From NCBI GenBank assembly GCA_029974595.1, contig JARKRC010000062.1, positions 91,158 through 155,157 on the forward strand: 64,000 nt of DNA. Direction: 5' to 3'. A program made the translations under genes and the position numbers. A model generated the notes under the pieces. It did not search any database, had not been told where the DNA came from, and saw only the letters and a list, made by a program, of their open reading frames with translations. Below, one piece after another: positions 18,074 through 25,727 of this stretch; position 1 is the stretch's first letter; each line of letters begins with the position of its first letter. This DNA is from Ereboglobus sp. (lineage in GTDB: Bacteria > Verrucomicrobiota > Verrucomicrobiia > Opitutales > Opitutaceae).

Positions 18074-20207
18074 GCGGAAACTGGCGCAGACCCGCGCAAA
18101 ACTCGACCGCAAGGGCGCGCAGGACGAGGATGACTACGGCTATGTATTGCCGCCGCCGGATTTTTCATGGCAGCCGCCGGGGGCGGACCGTGGCGACACA
18201 TTCCAGGGCGCGCGCGCCTGGGCCTCGGTGTTTCGCTCATTGATGGAGCATCATCCGGTTTATATAGATGCGGACGACGCGCTGGCCGGACGATGGATGT
18301 TCATGCTCTCGCGCATGCGTCCGCAATACCGGCTCGACCGCGCGCCTTTCCCGTTTGACTACTCGCACATGGAGGACGAGCAGCGGTTGTATGACATCAC
18401 CTCGGGCATCGGCGCCGACGCGCATTTCGCGCCCGACTATCGCATCGGCCTGCAACTCGGCTGGGACGGGCTCAAGCAAAAGGTGCGCGCCTCGCTTGAA
18501 AAACACGCGGGCGACACCGAGGCCGTCGAGTTGCTGGAGGCCGAGATCGATGTCATTGAGGGTGTGCAAAACTGGATCGAACGCACCGCCGCCGCCGGCG
18601 AGGCCATGGCGCGAACGGAAAACGATCCCCTGCGCAGGGAAAATCTCGAAGTCATGGCGGCGATCAACCGGCGCCTCGTCGGGCAGCCGCCTTCGACCCT
18701 GCGAGAGGTGTGCCAGTGGCTGGCTTGGTTCAACATGGCCTCGCGCACCTACAACCGCGATGGCGCGGGCGGGCAGCTCGACGAGCTGCTGCGACCGTAT
18801 TACGAGCACGATCTGGCCGAGGGCATGATCGACGACGAGGACGCCATGTATTACATCGCGTGCCTGCTGCTCAACGATCCGCATTATTATCAAATCGGCG
18901 GCCCCGACAAGACCGGGCGCGACCAGACGACGGCGATCTCGCATTTGATACTGGAGGCCGCGCATCTGCTCAAGATAAGCTGCAACATCACCATCCGCGT
19001 CCACGACGGCCTGGATGAAAAACTGTTCTGGCGCGGAATTGATATATTGTTTTCAGACGAACTCGGCTACCCGCGCTTCTCCGGGGACAAGGCGCTTGTC
19101 GCCGGGTTTATGCGAAACGGTTATGACGCCGAGCTGGCGCGCGAACGCATCGCAGTCGGCTGCAACTGGATGAGCCTGCCCGGGCGCGAATACACCATGA
19201 ACGACGTGGTAAAGATCAATATCGCCAAGGTCTTCGAGGTGGCGTTCCGAGAAATGCTGGAAAAGGACGCATCACCATCGACGGAGAAGCTGTTTGCGTT
19301 GTTCACGACTCATCTAAGGCGTGCGATTCACTGCACGGCGCGGGGAATAGATTTCCATCTGGAGCATCAATACAAAAACGAGCCGGAGCTTCTCTTGAAC
19401 CTGCTTTGTCACGGTCCGGTTGAGCGCGGTCGTGACGCGTCACATGGCGGCGTGGATTTTTATAATATGTGCATCGACGGGGCAGGACTCGCCACCGTGG
19501 CGGACTCGTTTGCCGCGCTGGAACAGCGTGTGGAGCAGGAAGGCCGCCTCGACTGGCAGACCGTCGCCCGCGCGATGGCAGAAAACTTTGAGGGTACCGA
19601 CGGCGAAAAGACGCGCCTGATCCTTTCCGGCTCGCAGCGTTTTGGCCGCGGCTTGTCGCTCGGCGACAAATGGGCCGCGCGCCTTACGGAGCTGTTTACC
19701 ACCAGCGTGAAGGCCTCGCCGACACCTGCGGGACATAACCTCATGCCGGGCTGGTTTTCGTGGGCCGACACCGTCCGTTTTGGCAAAACTGTCGGCGCGA
19801 CACCCAATGGGCGTCGCGCGGGCGCGCCGATCTCGCACGGCGCGAATCCGCATCCCGGCTTCCGCAAGGACGGCGCGCTGACCGCCATCGTGAAGGCCGT
19901 CGCGGACGTGCAGCCGGGTTACGGCAACACCGCGCCGCTGCAACTGGAGGTCGATCCGTGTTCCAGCCGGTCGCCGGATGCGAAGGCCATCGTGGGCAAT
20001 CTGATCAAGACGCACTTCGCGCTCGGCGGCACATTGATTAATATCAACATCATCGACGCCGAAAAAATCCGCGACGCGCACAAGCATCCCGAGAAATACC
20101 CGGATCTTGTGGTGCGCGTGACCGGCTTCACCGCCTACTTCGCGAGCCTCTCGCAAGAATTCCGCCAGCTCGTGGTGGATAGAATCATACAGGAACAAGT
20201 CGCTTGA
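18039..20207 (+). CDS. Glycyl radical enzyme of the pyruvate formate-lyase family, substrate unknown
   Basis: This 722-residue protein has the two fixed elements of the family. The glycyl loop near the C-terminus reads VRVTGFTAYFASLS, with the radical-bearing glycine at residue 696. The thiyl cysteine on the finger loop is Cys375 (IAVGCNWMSLPGREYTMND). The N-terminal half has the PFL-like barrel segments (FDYSHMEDEQRLYD, ASRTYNRDGAGGQLDELLRP). The catalytic loop is unusual. Dehydratase, decarboxylase and C-S lyase members normally carry GCxE and pyruvate formate-lyase has CC, but here Asn376-Trp377 follow the cysteine, so the general-base glutamate is absent. Neither pyruvate formate-lyase nor a known eliminase can be assigned. 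It is somewhat shorter than typical members (about 760-850). It is coupled to its activase (35-bp overlap) and followed after 29 bp by the sialidase, hinting at a sugar-derived substrate. Confidence 0.9.
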   Translation: MKYSTQLARLRERKLAQTRAKLDRKGAQDEDDYGYVLPPPDFSWQPPGADRGDTFQGARAWASVFRSLMEHHPVYIDADDALAGRWMFMLSRMRPQYRLDRAPFPFDYSHMEDEQRLYDITSGIGADAHFAPDYRIGLQLGWDGLKQKVRASLEKHAGDTEAVELLEAEIDVIEGVQNWIERTAAAGEAMARTENDPLRRENLEVMAAINRRLVGQPPSTLREVCQWLAWFNMASRTYNRDGAGGQLDELLRPYYEHDLAEGMIDDEDAMYYIACLLLNDPHYYQIGGPDKTGRDQTTAISHLILEAAHLLKISCNITIRVHDGLDEKLFWRGIDILFSDELGYPRFSGDKALVAGFMRNGYDAELARERIAVGCNWMSLPGREYTMNDVVKINIAKVFEVAFREMLEKDASPSTEKLFALFTTHLRRAIHCTARGIDFHLEHQYKNEPELLLNLLCHGPVERGRDASHGGVDFYNMCIDGAGLATVADSFAALEQRVEQEGRLDWQTVARAMAENFEGTDGEKTRLILSGSQRFGRGLSLGDKWAARLTELFTTSVKASPTPAGHNLMPGWFSWADTVRFGKTVGATPNGRRAGAPISHGANPHPGFRKDGALTAIVKAVADVQPGYGNTAPLQLEVDPCSSRSPDAKAIVGNLIKTHFALGGTLININIIDAEKIRDAHKHPEKYPDLVVRVTGFTAYFASLSQEFRQLVVDRIIQEQVA

Positions 20208-20236
20208 TGGACATGACATGAGAAAATAAATGCCGT

Positions 20237-22717
20237 ATGAAAAGGTTTACTCTCCGCTTCGCTGCTGCCTTTCTGTCGCTTGTCACTTGCTTGCATGCTT
20301 TCAAGTCAGATGTGTTTGTAAGCGGTCAGGAGGGATACCATACATATCGGATACCAGCTATTATCAGAGCTGCCGATGGCACCCTGCTTGCGTTTTGCGA
20401 GGGACGAAAAAACAGCCGCTCCGATACCGGCAACATTGATTTGCTGCTCAAGCGCTCCACTGATGAAGGGCGGACGTGGGGCGCAACCATCGTAGTGTGG
20501 AATGATGGGGACAACACTTGCGGCAATCCGAGTCCGGTTCTTGATGTGACAACAGGTTATATCTGGCTTTTGATGAGCCATAATCTTGGATCGGATACGC
20601 AAGATATGATTTCGAACGGGACATCCACTGGCACACGCACTGTCTGGGTGACCCATTCGAACGACAACGGCCTGACTTGGGCGCCGGCCACGAACATCAC
20701 CAGTCAGGTGAAAAATCCCAGCTGGCGGTGGTATGCCACGGGCCCTGGAATAAGCATACAGATCCAAAACGGGCCTCATGCAGGGCGCCTGGTCGTTCCT
20801 GTTTGCTATGGCAATCCCCGTTCGTCGGGTGTGTTTTATTCCGATGATCATGGGCAAAGCTGGATTACCAGCAATGATGTGCGCGGGCTGGTCGGCGAAA
20901 CACAGGTGGTGGAAACTTTCGGAGCGCCGGGAAAATTGCTGATAAACATGCGGAGCGGCTATGATCACAAATGCCGCACACAATCCACCAGCACAAATGG
21001 CGGCGTGACTTGGAGTTCACCGCCAAGCCAGGTAATTGAGCAGACCGACCCACCCTGCCAGGCCAGCATTATAAGATGGGAGAATCCTGCCTTGGCGACA
21101 GGCGGATTATTGTTGTTCTCCAATCCTGCAAGCGGGACTGACAGACGTGAGAAGCTCACCATACGGAGCAGCGCCGACGACGGCGCAACGTGGCCGCGAT
21201 CCCTCGTGCTCCATGAGGGAATGGCAGCCTATTCGTGTTTGATCCGCTTGGATGCGGAAACGGCGGGCTGCCTGTATGAAACCGGCGAGGGAACCTATTC
21301 CTCGGCCAATCTCTATAAACGGATTACATTCCAGACTTTTCCCCTGGGTGAACTCGGTGCGTATGCGCCCGCGGATCTCCTTTCGCCCCGCAATGTCACG
21401 GCGGGCTCTGGAGGAAGCACCAGCTTTGCGGCCGCGGCATCCGGAGCCACCAGTTTCCGCTGGCAGGTTTCCACCGATGGCGGCACAAACTGGACGAACA
21501 TTTCCGCGCTCGCCAATCCCTCCGCCCATTATAGCGGCTGGAATAGCGCAACGCTCACAGTCACCAATGCGTCCGGAACCATGAATGGTTATCTGTATCG
21601 TTATGTGGCCATCAATTCTTATGGCGAGACGGTGGGTAACAGCGCGGTTCTTACCGTTAAGACAACAAATCTGGGGCGGGCCGCTGGCATCACGCTGGAT
21701 AATAGCGACAATATCTATGTCACCGATTCCGGGTATGGCGCAGTTCGAAAGATCACACCCGCCGGAATCATCTCTTTTTTCAGCAATACAAACGCCTTTG
21801 CCATGCCCTCCGGCATAAAAATCAACCCGCTTACCGGTGCGCTCCATGTCATCGAAACCGGGGCCAGGGCGGTGCGCACGCTTTCGGCCTCGGGAAGTGC
21901 GAACGTCCTGCCCGGTTCTGCTGCCGCCTCGCTCGGTGGGCCTACGGCTGTTGCTGTTGATAAAACCGGCAACACCTACATTGCCGACACCGCCAGCCAT
22001 ACCGTCCGCATCATCACAGCCGATGGGAATGCCACTATCATCGCAGGCGCGCCCGGGATTCCTGGATCCACAGACGCCACGGGCACCGCCGCTCGTTTTA
22101 TCCAGCCCGCCGGTGTTTCCGTTGATATTACAACAACAGGAACCTCGGGATATCTTTATGTGGCCGATACCGGCAATCATACCATCCGGATCATCGATAT
22201 GGGCACCCGCAAGGTGACAACTTTTGCCGGCCAGTCGGGTATTGCGGGTTATGCAAGCACAATACCGGCGCTCTTTAATGCGCCGAAGGGGATCATCGTC
22301 GATGGCGCAGGCGTCGTGTATGTGGCCGATAGCGGAAACCACGTTATTCGGGAGATTACAAGCCAGACGGATCCCATGCCAGCCATTGCCGGCAGCCCCG
22401 AAATCGCGGGTTTTATTGATGATTCCGGAACATATTCCCGTTTTAACCGCCCCTCCGATCTTGCGCTTGGCCGTGATGGCAGTCTCTACGTGGTCGATCA
22501 TGACAATAATGTCATTCGCAAGCTCGCGTTCGATGGACGGGTGTCCACTATCAATACCGTGCTTGATGCCGGCATCCCCGGGGGCAACGGTTCATCAGGA
22601 GGCGGAGGCAATGCCGGCTCATCATCAGGAGGCGGAGGCGCTGCAAGCGCATGGTTTATGGTTGCACTGGGTGTTTTATTCCTTTTGCGCGGCTCAATCA
22701 TGTGGAAGAAGATGTAA
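20237..22717 (+). CDS. Secreted sialidase (GH33-like) fused to Ig-like and NHL-propeller domains
   Basis: An 826-residue exported enzyme that should remove terminal sialic acids from glycans. A signal peptide (1-21) is followed by the sialidase propeller (about 24-370). It has the RIP motif (YRIPAII, Arg38), the SDTGNID acid/base segment (Asp63), and five Asp boxes: STDEGRTW, SNDNGLTW, SDDHGQSW, STNGGVTW and SADDGATW. Further arginines are in NMRSGYDHKCR and EKLTIRSS. Residues about 385-475 look like an Ig-like domain. About 480-790 hold six NHL repeats (YVTDSGYGAVRKI, YIADTASHTVRII, YVADTGNHTIRII, YVADSGNHVIREI and two weaker ones), enough for a complete second propeller. The C-terminus is a Gly/Ser-rich linker, a hydrophobic segment (AWFMVALGVLFLLRG) and a basic end (MWKKM), resembling GlyGly-CTERM-type sorting tails. 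It lies 29 bp after the glycyl radical enzyme, so they are probably in one operon. Confidence 0.92.
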   Translation: MKRFTLRFAAAFLSLVTCLHAFKSDVFVSGQEGYHTYRIPAIIRAADGTLLAFCEGRKNSRSDTGNIDLLLKRSTDEGRTWGATIVVWNDGDNTCGNPSPVLDVTTGYIWLLMSHNLGSDTQDMISNGTSTGTRTVWVTHSNDNGLTWAPATNITSQVKNPSWRWYATGPGISIQIQNGPHAGRLVVPVCYGNPRSSGVFYSDDHGQSWITSNDVRGLVGETQVVETFGAPGKLLINMRSGYDHKCRTQSTSTNGGVTWSSPPSQVIEQTDPPCQASIIRWENPALATGGLLLFSNPASGTDRREKLTIRSSADDGATWPRSLVLHEGMAAYSCLIRLDAETAGCLYETGEGTYSSANLYKRITFQTFPLGELGAYAPADLLSPRNVTAGSGGSTSFAAAASGATSFRWQVSTDGGTNWTNISALANPSAHYSGWNSATLTVTNASGTMNGYLYRYVAINSYGETVGNSAVLTVKTTNLGRAAGITLDNSDNIYVTDSGYGAVRKITPAGIISFFSNTNAFAMPSGIKINPLTGALHVIETGARAVRTLSASGSANVLPGSAAASLGGPTAVAVDKTGNTYIADTASHTVRIITADGNATIIAGAPGIPGSTDATGTAARFIQPAGVSVDITTTGTSGYLYVADTGNHTIRIIDMGTRKVTTFAGQSGIAGYASTIPALFNAPKGIIVDGAGVVYVADSGNHVIREITSQTDPMPAIAGSPEIAGFIDDSGTYSRFNRPSDLALGRDGSLYVVDHDNNVIRKLAFDGRVSTINTVLDAGIPGGNGSSGGGGNAGSSSGGGGAASAWFMVALGVLFLLRGSIMWKKM

Positions 22718-22909
22718 TTTTTTTCTGGAGTCTGATCGCGCGCAAGCTGCCGGAAGTCAGCGCGGCCTCTACAGGCTGTGCACAATTTAATCGGCTATCT
22801 TTGTCCGGTTGACTTCGAAAAGCTTACCAACTGATCTCCCCCAATCACTCGTCTGCGTCCACTGCCTGCAAACTAGGGCTTTGAGTCGGGAAATCCATCG
22901 CTCCTCCTT

Positions 22910-22936
22910 TTCACCTTTCATTCTTCACTCTTCCCA
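22910..22936 (+). repeat. Heptamer array (TTCAYYY) directly before the malQ start
   Basis: Units TTCACCT, TTCATTC, TTCACTC and TTCCCAA run without gaps into the ATG at 22937. The same motif in the same place occurs before cysS (27778-27812). No Shine-Dalgarno sequence is present between the array and the start. The remaining spacer after the sialidase (22718-22909) shows nothing else. Confidence 0.7.
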
Positions 22937-24595
22937 ATGTCTTCCGCCACCGCCTCGCCCATTCCTGCCAATCCGGCCATTCCCGGTCCCGACACCTGTG
23001 CAGGCGTGCCGTTGTTCAACTGGCTCACGGAACGCGCCTCCGGTGTTCTCATGCATCCGACTTCGCTGCCAGGCGCGCAAGGCATTGGCGTCCTCAATGC
23101 CACCGCCATCGACGCATGGCTCGCGTTTCTCAAGGACGCCGGCATCCGCTACTGGCAGGTCTGCCCGCTCGGCCCGACCGGCTACGGCGACTCGCCCTAT
23201 CAATGTTTTTCCGCTTTCGCAGGCAACCCCTACCTGATCGACCTTCAGGCGCTCCAATCCCACGGCCTCCTCACCAACGCCGATCTCGCCCCGCTTGCCG
23301 CGCTCCCGCAGGACCATCTGGACTTCGGCTGGCTCTACGTCGCCAAGTGGAAAATCCTCCACCAGGCTTATGAAAACTTCTGCGGCAACACCACCGATGC
23401 CGCGACTTCTGCCGGCGCGCAAAAAGCCCACGCCGCGCGTCTCGGCTACGGCGATTATGACGCTTTTCTCAAAAAACACGCCGACTGGCTGCAAGCTTTC
23501 GCCCTTTTCCAAGCCCTCAAGGATCACCACAACCCGCTCCCGTGGTGGAGCTGGCCCGCCGAAGTCCGTTTCTATTCAAAAGCCGCCGCCCTCGCGCGCA
23601 AAAACGCCCTTCCCCCCGACGTTCTCGCCCGCGCCAAGGCGCACGCCTTTTTCCAATACCTCTTTTTCGGCCAATGGACGCAAACGCGTGCCAAAGCCGC
23701 CCGCGCCGGCGTCGAAATCATCGGCGACGCTCCCATCTTCGTCGCCCGCGACAGCGCCGATGTCTGGGCCAATCCCGGGCTTTTCCAGCTCGACGAAACC
23801 ACCGGGGCGCCGCTCTTCGTTGCCGGCGTTCCCCCCGACTATTTTTCCGCCGACGGACAACTCTGGGGCAATCCGCTCTACGCCTGGGAGAAACACGCCG
23901 CCACCGGTTACGCTTGGTGGATCCGGCGCCTCGCCGTTAACTTCGAGCTCTGCGACATTCTCCGCCTCGACCACTTCCGCGGTTTCGACACCTACTGGTC
24001 GATTCCTGCCGACGCCCAAACCGCGAAAAAAGGCATCTGGAAACAAGGCCCCGGCCTCGCCTTCTTCGAAAAAGTCCGCTCCGCCCTTCCCCATGCCAAA
24101 ATCATTGCCGAAGACCTCGGCGAACTGATGCCCTCCGTGATCTCCCTTCGCAACGCGACGGGACTTCCCGGCATGGCCATCCTCCAATTCGCCTTTGGCG
24201 GCAAAGCCGACAACCTCTACCTCCCGCACAATCACCACCACAACAGCGTCGTTTACCCCGGCACTCACGACAACGACACCACGCTCGGTTGGTATCGCTC
24301 CTCCGGAAACGAAGCCGCAGCCGACCACGTGCGCCGCTACTTTCGCATCAGCGGCAACGAAATCGGCTGGGATTTTGTGCGCGCCGCCTATGCCAGTGTT
24401 TGCAACCTCGCCGTCATCCCGCTGCAAGATCTCATGAGCCTCGGCGCCGAAGCCCGCTTCAACACTCCGGGCGTCGCCGCCGGCAACTGGCAATGGCGCT
24501 ATACCGCGCAACAACTCGAAACACTCCGCAGCGAGAGCGCCGCCTACCTGAAATCCATCGGCGAACTTTACGGACGCTGCGGTTTGGAAAAATAA
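22937..24595 (+). CDS. malQ: 4-alpha-glucanotransferase (amylomaltase)
   Basis: The 552-residue protein is a GH77 enzyme, which transfers alpha-1,4-glucan segments between maltodextrins in the cytoplasm during glycogen or starch metabolism. The N-terminus has the family text GVLMHPTSLPGAQGIGVL and CPLGPTGYGDSPYQ. The three acidic catalytic residues are visible: Asp345 in ILRLDHFRGFD, Glu392 in IIAEDLGE and Asp445 in PGTHDNDTT. The 250s-type loop lies around ANPGLFQLDETTGAPLFVAG. Length (usual 500-560) and the absence of a signal peptide fit the cytosolic enzyme. The ATG at 22937 sits at the end of a heptamer repeat. It is 219 bp from the sialidase and probably has its own promoter. Confidence 0.96.
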   Translation: MSSATASPIPANPAIPGPDTCAGVPLFNWLTERASGVLMHPTSLPGAQGIGVLNATAIDAWLAFLKDAGIRYWQVCPLGPTGYGDSPYQCFSAFAGNPYLIDLQALQSHGLLTNADLAPLAALPQDHLDFGWLYVAKWKILHQAYENFCGNTTDAATSAGAQKAHAARLGYGDYDAFLKKHADWLQAFALFQALKDHHNPLPWWSWPAEVRFYSKAAALARKNALPPDVLARAKAHAFFQYLFFGQWTQTRAKAARAGVEIIGDAPIFVARDSADVWANPGLFQLDETTGAPLFVAGVPPDYFSADGQLWGNPLYAWEKHAATGYAWWIRRLAVNFELCDILRLDHFRGFDTYWSIPADAQTAKKGIWKQGPGLAFFEKVRSALPHAKIIAEDLGELMPSVISLRNATGLPGMAILQFAFGGKADNLYLPHNHHHNSVVYPGTHDNDTTLGWYRSSGNEAAADHVRRYFRISGNEIGWDFVRAAYASVCNLAVIPLQDLMSLGAEARFNTPGVAAGNWQWRYTAQQLETLRSESAAYLKSIGELYGRCGLEK

Positions 24596-24652
24596 TCGCC
24601 TCGGCGTGATACCGACTGCAAACTGCCATGCTTTTACCGGCAGATGGTATTT

Positions 24653-24682
24653 ATTCGCGAGCATTCGCCTCCATTCGCGGTT
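24653..24682 (+). repeat. Three 10-bp repeats (ATTCGCNNNN)
   Basis: ATTCGCGAGC, ATTCGCCTCC and ATTCGCGGTT are contiguous in the 157-bp spacer between malQ and the ABC ATPase gene. The spacer also contains a phrase (GTGTTCATCTGCGGTT) that looks like another dispersed repeat. No terminator hairpin was recognised here. Confidence 0.55.
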
Positions 24683-24752
24683 AAAAACAAACAGCACAAA
24701 ACAACATGATTGAATCTGGATTCAGCTGTGTTCATCTGCGGTTCCAACACAC

Positions 24753-25727
24753 ATGATCGAAGTTCGAAATCTTACGCGCGTCTTTCGCACCTACAAAAAA
24801 CGCCCCGGTTTTCTCGGCGGCATTTACGGGCTTTTCAGACGCGACTTCGAGGAAATCGCCGCGGCGAAGGATGTCTCGTTTGACATCGCCGAAGGCGAAT
24901 TCGTCGGCTTTCTCGGCCCCAACGGCGCGGGCAAAACCACGACGCTCAAAATGCTTTCCGGCCTGATTTTTCCCACGAGCGGCACCGCGCGCGTCGCCGG
25001 TTTCGATCCCTCGCGCCGTGAATCCGCCTACCGTCGCATCTTCGCGCTCGTCCTCGGACAGAAAAACCAGCTCTGGTGGGACTTGCCCGCCATTGAATCC
25101 TTCCAACTGCTGCGCCACATCTACGCGCTGCCCGCCGACGGATTCAAAAACACGCTCGACGAACTCGTCGGACTCCTCGGCGTCGGCCACAAACTCAACG
25201 TGATGGTGCGCGAACTCTCCCTCGGCGAGCGCATGAAAATGGAGCTCATCGCCGCCCTGCTCCATCGTCCGCGCGTGCTCTTTCTCGACGAGCCCACCAT
25301 CGGCCTCGACGTCGTTTCGCAAAAAGCCGTCCGGCAATTTCTCCGCGATTACAACCGCCGCCACAATGTCACCATTCTCCTCACCAGCCACTACATGGCC
25401 GACATTCAGGAACTGTGCGAGCGCGTGATCGTGATTCATCGCGGAACAAAAATCTACGACGGCGCGCTCGACGGGCTCGAAGCCCGCACCGGTACGCGCC
25501 GCAAAATCATAAAATTCCTCCCCCAGTCCGGCGCGTTTCCCGAAAACTGGATATCGCTCCACGGCCAGACCACGCGCGACGACGACGGACACATCCACCT
25601 GAATGTTCCCGCGAGCGACATCGTCGCCGTTTCACAGGAAATACTCACTTCCGGCAGCGTCGCCGACATTACCATCGAGGACGTGCCCCTCGAAGACGTC
25701 ATCGCCGACCTCTTCACGTCGCGGTGA
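24753..25727 (+). CDS. ABC transporter ATP-binding protein (ABC-2 exporter type), no permease nearby
   Basis: A 324-residue ATPase subunit. Walker A is GPNGAGKTT (55-63), the signature motif is LSLGERMKMEL, and Walker B is VLFLDEPTIGLD. The H-loop follows in ILLTSHYMADIQELCERV. The N-terminal extension (VFRTYKKRPGFLGGIYGLF) before the ATP site is typical of the subfamily that works with ABC-2 permeases having six helices. Such genes usually lie in front of two permease genes. Here the next gene is a convergent metal ATPase whose 3' end overlaps this one by 14 bp (25714-25727), so the permeases are absent or encoded elsewhere. The exported substrate is unknown. The gene begins 157 bp after malQ. 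Confidence 0.92.
   Translation: MIEVRNLTRVFRTYKKRPGFLGGIYGLFRRDFEEIAAAKDVSFDIAEGEFVGFLGPNGAGKTTTLKMLSGLIFPTSGTARVAGFDPSRRESAYRRIFALVLGQKNQLWWDLPAIESFQLLRHIYALPADGFKNTLDELVGLLGVGHKLNVMVRELSLGERMKMELIAALLHRPRVLFLDEPTIGLDVVSQKAVRQFLRDYNRRHNVTILLTSHYMADIQELCERVIVIHRGTKIYDGALDGLEARTGTRRKIIKFLPQSGAFPENWISLHGQTTRDDDGHIHLNVPASDIVAVSQEILTSGSVADITIEDVPLEDVIADLFTSR

Noticed and set aside
22718..22936. Small RNA gene or terminator between sialidase and malQ
   Set aside because: No stable hairpin with a T-run was recognised; only the heptamer array is clear.
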